A stretch of 64,000 bases of DNA from Casp-actino8 sp001510455. Its GTDB lineage: Bacteria > Actinomycetota > Acidimicrobiia > Acidimicrobiales > Ilumatobacteraceae. Position numbers and translations under genes: made by a program. The stretch is taken from the NCBI GenBank assembly GCA_027592035.1, contig JAQCIK010000001.1, forward strand, positions 175,144 to 239,143, given 5' to 3'. This document shows positions 8,097 to 16,168 of this stretch, piece by piece; positions within the stretch are counted from its first letter, which is position 1; every line of letters starts with the position of its first letter. The notes beneath the pieces were generated by a model. That model was not told where the DNA came from and made no database searches. It worked only from the letters and a program-made list of their open reading frames with translations.

Positions 8097-8557
8097 GCAA
8101 AGTGTTCTGTCCGTCCTGCGGAAGCCGTGTGAGCGGTGACTCCGCGGCTTGTCCGTCGTGCGGCACTTCGATGGCCGATCCCGAGCGCACCCAAGTGTTG
8201 TCCCGAGTGGCCCACGAGCCGGTGTTCGGTGACGGTGGCACCGCCGTCCGGACCGGCACGGCATCGCTGATGGTGCGTTCGGGACCGCAGGCCGGTGAGA
8301 GGTTCTCGCTCCAGGACCCGATCACACGTCTCGGTCGCCACCCCGACAGCGACATCAGCCTCGACGACATCTCCGTGTCCCGCCGACATGCCGAGATACG
8401 ACGTGACACCGACGAATACGTGTTGCGGGACGTCGGTTCGTTGAACGGCACGTACGTCAATCAACGCCGCGTCGATTCGGTGGTGCTTCAGCAAGGTGAC
8501 GAGATCCTGATCGGTCGTTTCCGTCTCCTCTTCATCGCGTCGTCGGAGTTGGCGTGA
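8093..8557 (+). CDS. GarA/OdhI-like FHA protein with N-terminal zinc ribbon
   Basis: A 154-residue protein. Residues 6-23 form a four-Cys zinc ribbon (C6, C9, C20, C23). A short linker holds ERTQVLSR (Thr33). The C-terminal FHA domain contains LGRHPDSDISLDD, VSRRHAEI and GSLNGTYVN, the phosphothreonine-binding loops. The FHA part closely resembles mycobacterial GarA (Rv1827), which in its unphosphorylated form controls 2-oxoglutarate metabolism and is switched by phosphorylation of an ETTS motif. Here the linker keeps the second Thr (E-R-T-Q-V against E-T-T-S-V), while the GarA tail is replaced by the ribbon. The position between gcvH and MerR matches Rv1826-Rv1828. The regulatory role is inferred. 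Confidence 0.85.
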   Translation: MSKVFCPSCGSRVSGDSAACPSCGTSMADPERTQVLSRVAHEPVFGDGGTAVRTGTASLMVRSGPQAGERFSLQDPITRLGRHPDSDISLDDISVSRRHAEIRRDTDEYVLRDVGSLNGTYVNQRRVDSVVLQQGDEILIGRFRLLFIASSELA

Positions 8558-9393
8558 GCCAGCGATCGACCGCCGAACGTCCGTACTTGTCGATCGGAGA
8601 GGTTCTCGGTCTCCTGCTCGAGGAGTTTCCCGACATCACCATCTCCAAGATCCGCTTTCTCGAGAGCCAGGGCCTCATCGTCCCCGAACGCACACCGTCG
8701 GGATATCGAAAGTTCTACGACGACGACGTCGAACGTCTGAAGTTCATCCTTCGGGAACAAAAAGAGAACTTCCTTCCGTTGCGCGTGATCAAGGATCGTC
8801 TCGACACGCCGCCCTCGGGCACGGCGCGACCCGAAGAACTGTCGTCGCCGAGTGCGACCGAGGAGGAGAGCGCGAGCCCTGCGCCGGTCGCCAGCCACCC
8901 GAGTCGACGGAACGTCCGGCCCGACGTCATCGTCGACAAGGCACCACGACGACCGGCGCCTCCGGATCCGTCCGACTCGATCGGTCGACCGGCCACGTAC
9001 ACACGCGCCGAAATTCTCGAGATGTCGGGACTCGATCCGTCCCGTTTCGTGGAGCTCGAGACCTTCGGATTGGTGGGTGCTGTCGACGGGAAGAGTCGTC
9101 GCTCACCCGATCTCTTCGACGAGCACGACCTCGCCATCGCCGAAGTGGCGGCTGGCTTCCTCGAAGCCGGAGTCGACATCCGTCACCTGAAGGCGTGGAG
9201 GATCGCCGCCGACCGGGAAGCCGGCCTCCTCGAACAGCGAGTCCTTCCCGTGTTGCGCCGGCGCACCCCTGATGCTCGCGCCGAGGCCAACGAACTGCTC
9301 GACGAGTTGTCCGATCTCGGTGGGCGACTGCGAGCGATTCTCGTCGCGCGTGGTGTCGGAACCCTGCGCGAGCCCCGCTCCGAGTCGCGCTGA
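8554..9393 (+). CDS. MerR-family regulator, Rv1828-like
   Basis: A 279-residue DNA-binding protein. The N-terminal MerR helix-turn-helix is YLSIGEVLGLLLEEFPDITI followed by IRFLESQGLIVPERTPSGYRKF, about residues 10-55. A Pro/Ser-rich linker (about 85-150) leads to a second helical domain (YTRAEILEMSGL, FLEAGVDIRHLKAWRI). No Cys-rich metal site is seen, so it is not a metal sensor. It overlaps the FHA stop by 4 nt (GTGA). The order FHA-MerR-DUF151-MerR matches Rv1827-Rv1830 in Mycobacterium. The second domain suggests dimerisation or ligand sensing; targets are unknown but may include the neighbouring gcv genes. Confidence 0.87.
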   Translation: MSQRSTAERPYLSIGEVLGLLLEEFPDITISKIRFLESQGLIVPERTPSGYRKFYDDDVERLKFILREQKENFLPLRVIKDRLDTPPSGTARPEELSSPSATEEESASPAPVASHPSRRNVRPDVIVDKAPRRPAPPDPSDSIGRPATYTRAEILEMSGLDPSRFVELETFGLVGAVDGKSRRSPDLFDEHDLAIAEVAAGFLEAGVDIRHLKAWRIAADREAGLLEQRVLPVLRRRTPDARAEANELLDELSDLGGRLRAILVARGVGTLREPRSESR

Positions 9394-9413
9394 CGACCCC
9401 TCGATTTTCCGGC

Positions 9414-9419
9414 TACTGT
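9414..9419 (+). promoter_or_regulatory. -10 hexamer of DUF151 gene, leaderless spacing
   Basis: TACTGT, 6 nt before the ATG at 9426; suggests the gene has its own promoter inside the cluster. Confidence 0.5.
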
Positions 9420-9425
9420 CGGGTC

Positions 9426-9923
9426 ATGGTCGCCATGGAACTGGTGGGTGTTCGGCTCGAGATGCCGGGCCGAGTACACGTGGTGTTCCTACGCGAACGC
9501 GAAGGTGAGCGGCGTGTCCTCCCGATCTACATCGGCGAACCGGAAGCGGCCAGCATTCAACTCGGCATCAATGGCCGGACTCCACCTCGCCCTCTGACTC
9601 ACGACCTGGTCCTCGACCTTCTCGGGGCTCTGGGCACCGATCCCTCCAAAGTGGTGATCACCGACGTCGAGGAAGGAACCTTCTTCGCCGAGATCCATCT
9701 CAACTCGCGCCAAGGTGCCGTCACGGTGTCGGCGCGGCCATCCGATGCGATCGCCGTTGCGGTCCGGGCCGGTTGCCCCATCCTGTGTGTCGACGACGTT
9801 CTCGACACGGCCGGCCGTGTCGCCCAGTTCGACGTCGAACCCGGCGACGGGGAAGTGGACGAGCTCGTCGACGAATTCCGTGATTTCATCGACAGCATCA
9901 AGCCCGAGGACTTCGCGCCCTGA
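9426..9923 (+). CDS. Bifunctional nuclease family protein (DUF151)
   Basis: A 165-residue DUF151/BFN protein, related to plant bifunctional nuclease and mycobacterial Rv1829. Seen: LPIYIGEPEAASI near residue 40, the RPLTHDLVLDLL helix, and SARPSDAIAVAVRAGCPIL, which is the conserved family core. The acidic C-terminus ends in FIDSIKPEDFAP. Its cellular role is poorly known; nuclease activity is reported for the plant protein. It sits between two MerR genes, as in Mycobacterium, and has a leaderless promoter. The conserved linkage suggests a shared regulatory role, which is inference. Confidence 0.88.
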   Translation: MVAMELVGVRLEMPGRVHVVFLREREGERRVLPIYIGEPEAASIQLGINGRTPPRPLTHDLVLDLLGALGTDPSKVVITDVEEGTFFAEIHLNSRQGAVTVSARPSDAIAVAVRAGCPILCVDDVLDTAGRVAQFDVEPGDGEVDELVDEFRDFIDSIKPEDFAP

Positions 9924-10032
9924 GCAGGTGCTGACCTCGGTCTGCGACGTCGGTGGTTGACGACTTCGGACCGTCGCCGTACCCTGCCCCTCCCGACGCG
10001 TCACCGCGCGTCAACGATCGGACGAGGGCGAC

Positions 10033-10500
10033 GTGACACTCACTTTCTCGGGAACTCAGGCAGCCGACGTCGTCGGCATCAGTTATCGTCAGCTCGACTA
10101 TTGGGCACGGACCGATCTCGTGCGCCCTTCGATCGTCGATGCCAAGGGAAGTGGCTCACGACGCCACTACAGCTATCGGGATCTCCTCGAACTCCGCATG
10201 GTCAAGAGCCTCCTCGATGCCGGACTCCGACTCGAATCGGTGCGCGAGGTCTTCGACTACGTTCGCCGTCACGTCGACCAGGACATCACGTCGGCTCATC
10301 TCGTGATCGACGGGTCGAGTGTGGTTCTCTGCCAAGGCGACGAACTGATCGATGTCGTCCGTCGTGGCCAAGGCGTGCTGAATCTGCTCCCCATCGCTCA
10401 CGTCAAGGAACAGGTCGACGGACAGATCCTCGCTCTCTTCCCCGAGCTCGAGTTCTCGGCCTCGGCCGAAACCGACGACCGCGCCGTCCGAGCCGGATGA
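10033..10500 (+). CDS. MerR-family regulator, Rv1830-like
   Basis: A 155-residue MerR protein. The recognition region is FSGTQAADVVGISYRQLDYW followed by ARTDLVRPS (about residues 5-35), with SRRHYSYRDLLEL as the wing. A dimerisation helix is seen at LLDAGLRLESVREVFDYVRR. The C-terminal part (VVLCQGDELIDVV) is typical of Rv1830-type proteins. It starts with GTG at 10033 after a 109-bp gap; a TACCCT hexamer at about 9979 is a possible promoter. Its stop overlaps the gcvT ATG (ATGA), so gcvT expression is coupled to it. Confidence 0.87.
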   Translation: MTLTFSGTQAADVVGISYRQLDYWARTDLVRPSIVDAKGSGSRRHYSYRDLLELRMVKSLLDAGLRLESVREVFDYVRRHVDQDITSAHLVIDGSSVVLCQGDELIDVVRRGQGVLNLLPIAHVKEQVDGQILALFPELEFSASAETDDRAVRAG

Positions 10501-11564
10501 ACCGGTCACCGCTTCACGAAACGCACGTTCGACTCGGAGCCAAACTCGTCCCTTTCGGTGGCTGGGAGATGCCACTCCAGTATCCCGAAGGCACCATCGC
10601 CGAACACGTCGCGTGCCGCTCGTCATGCGCGATCTTCGACGTCTCGCACCTCGGAACAGTTCGAGTGGAGGGCACTGATCCATTCGAACGACTCCAACGG
10701 GCGTTCACCAATGATCTCGGCAAGATCGGCCCGGGTCGAGCCCAGTACACCCATCTTCTCGATGCAGAGGGTTCGGTTCTCGACGACATCATCGTGTGGT
10801 GGCTTCCCGACGACGGATCGGGCAGCGATCGTTTCGACGTCGTTCCGAACGCATCGAACACGTCGAGAGTGATCGGTGAAATCGGTGGAATCGACACCAC
10901 GTCACGACGAGCCGTGATCGCTGTCCAAGGTCCGAAGAGTCGTGCAGTGCTGGAGCGAGTCGTTCCGGCGGCGGCATCGGTCACTCGCAACCAGGTCGCC
11001 CAGGTCGGATTCGACGACGTCGAGTGCACGGTCGCCGGTACCGGATACACCGGCGAGGACGGCGTCGAACTCGCCGTACCGACCGCGAACGCCGGAGACC
11101 TCTGGGACGCGCTGCTCGGCGCCGGAGCCGTCCCAGCCGGACTCGGCGCTCGAGACACGCTGCGACTCGAGGCCGGCCTACCTCTGCACGGTCACGAACT
11201 CGGACCCGGGATCAGCCCATTACAAGCCGGGCTCTCGTGGGTGGTGTCGTGGGACAAGGGTGATTTCGTGGGTCGAGCGGCACTCGAACGTGAACGTTCT
11301 GCCGGGATCGACCGCCGGCTGATCGGTGTGGCCATCGACGGACGACGTCCGGCCCGAGAAGGATCGACCGTGTCCGCCGACGGACGACCGATCGGCGAGG
11401 TGTCGAGCGGCAATTACTCTCCGACCCTCGGCCATGCGATCGCTCTCGCATTCGTCGAACCGGGCATCGATATCGGAACGAGTGTCGAACTCGACGTTCG
11501 CGGCACGATGATCTCCGGCGTCGTCTGTTCGCCGCGCTTTTTGAACCGACGCACCACCGACTGA
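10497..11564 (+). CDS. gcvT: Glycine cleavage system T protein (aminomethyltransferase)
   Basis: A 355-residue tetrahydrofolate-dependent aminomethyltransferase that releases ammonia and forms methylene-THF. Seen: SPLHETHVRLGAKLVPFGGW at the start, IFDVSHLGTVRVEG, YTGEDGVELAVP, GLGARDTLRLEAGLPLHG (the folate-binding region, with the conserved Asp) and GNYSPTLGHAIALAFV. Length is normal. Translation is coupled to the upstream MerR gene by ATGA. It faces gcvP across a small convergent gene, so the three gcv genes are transcribed from three separate units. Confidence 0.94.
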   Translation: MNRSPLHETHVRLGAKLVPFGGWEMPLQYPEGTIAEHVACRSSCAIFDVSHLGTVRVEGTDPFERLQRAFTNDLGKIGPGRAQYTHLLDAEGSVLDDIIVWWLPDDGSGSDRFDVVPNASNTSRVIGEIGGIDTTSRRAVIAVQGPKSRAVLERVVPAAASVTRNQVAQVGFDDVECTVAGTGYTGEDGVELAVPTANAGDLWDALLGAGAVPAGLGARDTLRLEAGLPLHGHELGPGISPLQAGLSWVVSWDKGDFVGRAALERERSAGIDRRLIGVAIDGRRPAREGSTVSADGRPIGEVSSGNYSPTLGHAIALAFVEPGIDIGTSVELDVRGTMISGVVCSPRFLNRRTTD

Positions 11565-11611
11565 CGTTGCGTCCCCTCCGTCGCTCGCGGGTGCCCGCAA
11601 TGGGGTTGTCG

Positions 11612-12208
11612 TTACTTCGGGGGTGTGCGAACCCCGAACAGACCACCGGCCGATTCGGCGAACTGGGCGAGGGGTCCGAGTCGAGACGCCAGATCGCCGA
11701 GTGTCGACACTGCTTTGGCGACGTCGCCGGGCAGAGATCCCACCTGACCGAGAACACCGTCGACCCGCTTCAGTGTCGCGGTCACCTGTGGAACCACGAT
11801 GCGAATGGGCTGTTCGATCTCGTCGAGCAACGCGTTCACACGACGGGCCACAGTGTTGATCTCACGCATGGTGTCGTTGAAGTTGGCCAGAGCTTGCACC
11901 ATCTCGGCCGTCACGTGCGTCGCAGTGTCGACGGCTCGACCGGCCAGCGCCAACGGATTCACCCCTCCGATGAGGTTGAAGAGATCGTGCACCCCGTGAC
12001 CGCTCTCGGCACGGGCGCCCGTTCGGATAGGAGTCGCTTCCGCCGCCGGCGACGTGGAGGTCGTACCCGCGGATGACGACGATGGCTTCTCGGCCGGGGT
12101 TTTCTTGGCCTGCGATTTCTTGGCCGGGGATTTCTTGGCTGGCGACGTCTTGGTCGGGGATTTCTTGGCCGGCGACGAGCCGGAAGCTGACTTCTTGGAG
12201 GCGGCCAT
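11612..12208 (-). CDS. Phasin-like helical protein with Lys/Ala-rich tail
   Basis: A protein of about 198 residues that I do not recognise as a named family. The N-terminal 60 residues are a histone-H1-like basic tail of repeated Ala-Lys-Lys-Ser/Thr-Pro units (AKKSPTKTSPAKKSPAKKSQ). The C-terminal 120 residues are amphipathic helices without Cys (ALAGRAVDTATHVTAEMVQA, VVPQVTATLKRVDGVLGQVG), resembling phasins or granule-associated proteins. The tail could bind nucleic acid or polyphosphate. It may start at 12208 or, three codons earlier, at 12217. It follows gcvP on the same strand after 23 bp. PhaF-like proteins that link polyhydroxyalkanoate granules to DNA have a similar two-part design; that comparison is inference. 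Confidence 0.65.
   Translation of the reverse strand: MAASKKSASGSSPAKKSPTKTSPAKKSPAKKSQAKKTPAEKPSSSSAGTTSTSPAAEATPIRTGARAESGHGVHDLFNLIGGVNPLALAGRAVDTATHVTAEMVQALANFNDTMREINTVARRVNALLDEIEQPIRIVVPQVTATLKRVDGVLGQVGSLPGDVAKAVSTLGDLASRLGPLAQFAESAGGLFGVRTPPK
12098..12190 (-). repeat. Imperfect tandem repeat encoding Ala-Lys-Lys-Ser-Pro units
   Basis: About six imperfect copies of a roughly 15-bp unit (plus strand gatttcttggccggg/c) inside the 11612-12208 gene, encoding the basic tail. It is likely to vary in copy number between strains. Confidence 0.7.
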
Positions 12209-12231
12209 GGGAGCCAACCTAGCGTTCGGGC

Positions 12232-15141
12232 TCAGGCGTACGACGAGAGGGGCTCACACGTACAGATGAGGTTCCGGTCACCGTGGGCCGCATCGATACG
12301 ACCGACCGGAACGTGGTACCAGCGAGCGCCGGCTGGTGATCCCACGTGGCGAGGGTACACCCGATCCCAGGGGCCGGTGAGGTCGTCGAGCGTGTGCGGA
12401 GCCATCCGGAGAGGACTGTCATCGATCGAGACACGACCAGCTTCGATCTCGTCGATCTCGACTCGGATCGCCGCCATGGCGTCACAGAATCGATCGAGCT
12501 CGGCCTTCGTCTCACTCTCGGTCGGCTCGATCATCATCGTTCCGGCGACCGGAAAGCTGACCGTCGGGGCGTGGAACCCGTAATCCATGAGCCGCTTCGC
12601 GATGTCGTCGACGGTCACTCCCGTCGCTTTGGTGATCGGTCGGAGGTCGATGATGCATTCGTGGGCGATGAAGCCCGACGAACCGGTGTAGAGGACCGGG
12701 AAATGCGCTGACAGACGGCGAGCCATGTAATTGGCATTCACGATGGCCGCTTCGGTCGCCTGCCGGAGTCCGTCCGGACCCATGAGTCCGATGTACATCC
12801 ACGAAATCGGCAGGATGCTCGCCGAGCCGAACGGCGCCGCCGACACCGGGCCGACCGGATCGTCGTCTCGCCGCGGATCGCCGGGAAGGAAAGGAGCCAA
12901 GTGCGCCCGAACGGCCACCGGACCCACGCCGGGACCGCCTCCGCCATGGGGAATGCAGAAGGTCTTGTGAAGATTGAGGTGACTGACATCGGCCCCGAAC
13001 CAACCCGGCTTGGCGACCCCGACGAGGGCGTTGAGATTCGCCCCGTCGACGTACACCTGACCACCGGCTTCGTGCACCATCTCGCACAGGCGCACGATTC
13101 CCTCCTCGAACACACCGTGCGTCGAGGGGTAGGTGACCATCACTGCAGCCAGCTTCTCGCGATGTTCGTCGATGCGGCGGGCCAGATCGACCAGATCGAC
13201 GTTTCCGTCGTCATCACAGGCGACCACCACGACACGCATACCTGCCATGACGGCGCTGGCGGCGTTGGTGCCATGGGCACTCGACGGAATGAGGCACACG
13301 TCCCGATGATCATCACTGCGCGACGAGTGGTAAGCCTTGATCGCGAGAAGACCAGCGAACTCGCCCTGACTTCCGGCATTGGGCTGCAGGCTCACGGCGT
13401 CGTAACCCGTGATCTCGGCCAGGGCCTTCTCCAGATCGTGGATCAGTTCTCGGTAGCCGATCGTCTCGTCGTCGGGAGCGAACGGATGGACATTGGCGAA
13501 GGCCGGCCAGGTGATCGGCTCCATCTCCGACGTGGCGTTCAACTTCATGGTGCACGAACCGAGAGGAATCATCGTGCGGTCGAGGGCCAGATCCTTGTCG
13601 GACAGGCGACGCAGATACCGCAACATCTCGTGTTCGGATCGATGAGCGCTGAACACCGGAGCGCTCAGGATCGGGTCGGTACGACGCGCCTCCGGCACCA
13701 GACCGGCACGTCGACCGTCGTGAGCGCGGATGTCGTCGGGCGAGAGTCGCGTTCCCGTCAACGCCGACAGAAGATCCGCCAACTCCTCGACGGTGGTGCA
13801 TTCGTCGACCGTCAACGAGACGGCACGATCGTCGACGCGACGTATGTCGAACCCTGCACCTCGTGCCGCGTCACACACCGAATCGACCGACACGTCCGGT
13901 TCGACGCAGATCGTGTCGAACCACGAATCGTGACGAAGTGTCCAGCCATGGTCGCCGAGTACCGATGCGACGATCGAGGCCAGACGATTCATACGCTCGG
14001 CGATACGGCGCAGTCCGTCCGGACCATGCCAGGCCGCGTACAGACCGGCGATGTTGGCCAGAAGCGCTTGTGCCGTGCAGATGTTGCTCGTCGCCTTCTC
14101 TCGCCGGATGTGTTGCTCACGCGTCTGGAGAGCCAGGCGAAGTGCCGGCCGTCCGGAACGATCGGTGCTCACACCCACGAGACGTCCGGGCAGGGTTCGC
14201 GCGTGTTCGTTGGAGGTGGCGACGAAGGCGGCGTGAGGACCTCCGAAACCCATCGGAAGTCCGAAACGCTGGGCCGAGCCGATCACGATGTCGGCTCCGA
14301 ACGAACCCGGTGATTCGAGGAGGACGAGAGCCATCGGATCGGCCGCCACCGTGACGACGAGTCCGGCCGAACGCCACGTGCGCATGAGGTCGTCGTGGCG
14401 CTCGACGCGCCCGGTCGACGTGGGGTACGACAAGAGGACGCCGAAACCGCGATCAACGTCGAAGGTGTCGACGGGTGCGATCACGAGGTCGATCCCGAGC
14501 GGAACCGCTCGTGTGCGGAGCACCCGCAGGATCTGAGGATGAGTGTCGGCATCGACGAAGAAACTCGAACCTTCGTTCTTCGAAATACGACGCGCCATGG
14601 TCATGGCCTCGGCGGCTGCGGTCGCCTCGTCGAGAAGTGAGGCGTTGGCGACCGGGAGTCCGGTGAGATCGGTGATCAGCGTCTGAAAGTTGACGAGGGT
14701 CTCGAGACGACCCTGGCTGATCTCGGGCTGGTAGGGCGTGTAGGCGGTGTACCACGCCGGATTCTCGAGCACGTTGCGCTTGATGACGGGTGGAGTGATC
14801 GTGGGGGAGTACCCGAGCCCGATGAAACTCCGCCGAGGCGCGTTCGTGGAGGCGAGTGCTGCCAGAGCAGCCGTCATGTCTGTCTCGGTACGGGCGGCGG
14901 GAAGATCGAGTGGGCGGTCCACTCGAATCGACGCGGGTACGGCAGCCGCGATGAGCTCGTCGACGGTCTCGACACCGATCACGGCCAACATGTCGCGCCA
15001 CGACGAATCGTCGGCGTCCATGGTCGGCCCGATGTGACGGCGTTGGAACGCAGAAGAGTCGAAAAGTTCGTCGAGACTCGGATCGTCGCGATTCCGTGCG
15101 TCGAGCGACCGAGCGACGGCTGATCCGGGTGATTGCGTCAT
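12232..15141 (-). CDS. gcvP: Glycine dehydrogenase (aminomethyl-transferring), P protein
   Basis: A 969-residue PLP enzyme that decarboxylates glycine and loads GcvH. It is a single-chain P protein (about 950 residues is usual), with a silent N-terminal half and an active C-terminal half. Seen: RRHIGPT near the start, YTPYQPEISQGRLE, QPNAGSQGEFAGLLAIKAYH and the PLP-lysine region VSHLNLHKTFCIPHGGGGPG, then HAPTVSFPVAGTMMIEPTES. The ATG at 15141 is preceded by a TAGGGT hexamer (15166-15171) that would give an 18-nt leader. It is divergent from the SCO6745-like gene. Confidence 0.96.
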   Translation of the reverse strand: MTQSPGSAVARSLDARNRDDPSLDELFDSSAFQRRHIGPTMDADDSSWRDMLAVIGVETVDELIAAAVPASIRVDRPLDLPAARTETDMTAALAALASTNAPRRSFIGLGYSPTITPPVIKRNVLENPAWYTAYTPYQPEISQGRLETLVNFQTLITDLTGLPVANASLLDEATAAAEAMTMARRISKNEGSSFFVDADTHPQILRVLRTRAVPLGIDLVIAPVDTFDVDRGFGVLLSYPTSTGRVERHDDLMRTWRSAGLVVTVAADPMALVLLESPGSFGADIVIGSAQRFGLPMGFGGPHAAFVATSNEHARTLPGRLVGVSTDRSGRPALRLALQTREQHIRREKATSNICTAQALLANIAGLYAAWHGPDGLRRIAERMNRLASIVASVLGDHGWTLRHDSWFDTICVEPDVSVDSVCDAARGAGFDIRRVDDRAVSLTVDECTTVEELADLLSALTGTRLSPDDIRAHDGRRAGLVPEARRTDPILSAPVFSAHRSEHEMLRYLRRLSDKDLALDRTMIPLGSCTMKLNATSEMEPITWPAFANVHPFAPDDETIGYRELIHDLEKALAEITGYDAVSLQPNAGSQGEFAGLLAIKAYHSSRSDDHRDVCLIPSSAHGTNAASAVMAGMRVVVVACDDDGNVDLVDLARRIDEHREKLAAVMVTYPSTHGVFEEGIVRLCEMVHEAGGQVYVDGANLNALVGVAKPGWFGADVSHLNLHKTFCIPHGGGGPGVGPVAVRAHLAPFLPGDPRRDDDPVGPVSAAPFGSASILPISWMYIGLMGPDGLRQATEAAIVNANYMARRLSAHFPVLYTGSSGFIAHECIIDLRPITKATGVTVDDIAKRLMDYGFHAPTVSFPVAGTMMIEPTESETKAELDRFCDAMAAIRVEIDEIEAGRVSIDDSPLRMAPHTLDDLTGPWDRVYPRHVGSPAGARWYHVPVGRIDAAHGDRNLICTCEPLSSYA

Positions 15142-15165
15142 GACGAAACCCGCATAGTGAGCGTG

Positions 15166-15171
15166 ACCCTA
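15166..15171 (-). promoter_or_regulatory. -10 hexamer of gcvP
   Basis: TAGGGT on the minus strand, 24 nt before the ATG, predicting a leader of only about 18 nt; too short for a glycine riboswitch. Confidence 0.4.
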
Positions 15172-15203
15172 GTTCGCCTCCGGGTCAGCCCGGGGGAGCG
15201 GAC

Positions 15204-15209
15204 TAGCGT
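15204..15209 (+). promoter_or_regulatory. -10 hexamer of SCO6745-like gene, leaderless spacing
   Basis: TAGCGT, 6 nt before the GTG at 15216. Confidence 0.5.
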
Positions 15210-15215
15210 CGAGAC

Positions 15216-15977
15216 GTGACTTCTCTCTCGTCTCGACCGACGTCCGTTCGCGTGGCTTCCGACATTGCCGGACCCGTCGGAGCCCTCGGCGGAGGTTTCA
15301 TGTTGCACCCCGACGTGCTCGGTCCCGGGAAGGAGGCCGGCTATCCCGGCGGCTTCGCGTACTACGTGGTCGGTCGGGGAGGCGTCCTCGGTGACGTCGA
15401 CGCCGAGGTGGTCGTCAGCGCGTTCGGTTTCTTCGCTCCCGATCTCGTGACATCGCTCTGGAACGCCGGCTCCGTCGTCGAGGGCGCTCGGGCCGGGGCG
15501 TATCGTTACGCAGAGGGTTGCGCCGAATGGGGAAGAACCCGACTCGCCGGATTCGCCGGTGCCGAACGCTTGGCCGATCTCATCACCCGTGTGGTCGACG
15601 GCGCCGACGTGGGAGGGCTGTCGCTCTTCGCCGGTTGGCGGGCGATGGAACGTCCCGATGACGCGGCCGGCCGCTGCTATCTCCTTCTTCACGTTCTGCG
15701 CGAGCTTCGGGGGAGCGTTCATCTGCTCGCCTGCGTCGCATCGGGCCTCACCCCGCTCGATGCGGTCCTGGCCAACCCGAACGGCGGAGTCGATCAGGCC
15801 GAGAGGTTCGGCTGGTCCGGTCCGTTCTCGATCGGGGCCGATCTGGTCGGCAAGTTCGCGGTGGCCGAGGAGCTGACCAACTCGCTGATGGCCCGACATC
15901 TCGACGTTCTGACCGATGACGAATTGACAGACCTGAACGAGCTCGTCCGATCCGCCCACCACACCGTCTTCCCCTGA
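15216..15977 (+). CDS. SCO6745-family-like protein
   Basis: A 253-residue, mostly helical protein resembling the actinobacterial SCO6745 family of unknown function. Family-type features: a Gly/Tyr-rich segment GYPGGFAYYVVGRGGVLGDV about 50 residues in, DAEVVVSAFGFFAPDLVTSL, and later RCYLLLHVLRELRGSVHLL followed by ASGLTPLDAVLA. No signal peptide or membrane helix is clear. It starts with GTG with a leaderless promoter, divergent from gcvP by 74 bp. The sequence just after its stop is an inverted repeat (15982-16043). No function is proposed. Confidence 0.7.
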   Translation: MTSLSSRPTSVRVASDIAGPVGALGGGFMLHPDVLGPGKEAGYPGGFAYYVVGRGGVLGDVDAEVVVSAFGFFAPDLVTSLWNAGSVVEGARAGAYRYAEGCAEWGRTRLAGFAGAERLADLITRVVDGADVGGLSLFAGWRAMERPDDAAGRCYLLLHVLRELRGSVHLLACVASGLTPLDAVLANPNGGVDQAERFGWSGPFSIGADLVGKFAVAEELTNSLMARHLDVLTDDELTDLNELVRSAHHTVFP

Positions 15978-15981
15978 TCAA

Positions 15982-16043
15982 AATCGCCCACTCTGTTGCG
16001 CAATGCACCTCTGGCGAGTACCAGCGCAACAGAGTGGGCGATT
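15982..16043. repeat. 20-bp perfect inverted repeat with 22-nt loop
   Basis: The left arm AATCGCCCACTCTGTTGCGC (15982-16001) is the exact reverse complement of the right arm 16024-16043. It lies 4 nt after a stop codon and 125 nt before the next start. There is no T-run after the right arm, so it is not a classical intrinsic terminator. It could still end transcription, stabilise RNA or be a dispersed repeat. Confidence 0.85.
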
Positions 16044-16088
16044 CTTGACGTGGCGAGTCGGGGCGATTGACTGGACGTCGGACGGGTC

Positions 16089-16152
16089 GATCGCATCGCA
16101 CGACGATCGCATCGCACAGCGATCACATCACACGAACATCGCAAAGCACAAC
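16089..16152. repeat. Four tandem 16-bp repeats upstream of thioesterase gene
   Basis: Units start at 16089, 16105, 16121 and 16137. Copies 1 and 2 share GATCGCATCGCAC exactly; copy 3 is GATCACATCACAC and copy 4 is CATCGCAAAGCAC. The array ends about 4 nt before the purine-rich ribosome site of the gene at 16169, so it lies in the promoter or leader. It resembles iteron-style operators. Confidence 0.75.
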
Positions 16153-16168
16153 TATGGGGGAGACGAGG

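Noticed and set aside
15982..16043. Intrinsic terminator
   Set aside because: The stem is 20 bp but the loop is 22 nt and no T-run follows the right arm. Kept as a repeat of unknown function.
16089..16152. CRISPR-like array
   Set aside because: Units are 16 bp, contiguous and degenerate, with no unique spacers and no cas genes nearby.
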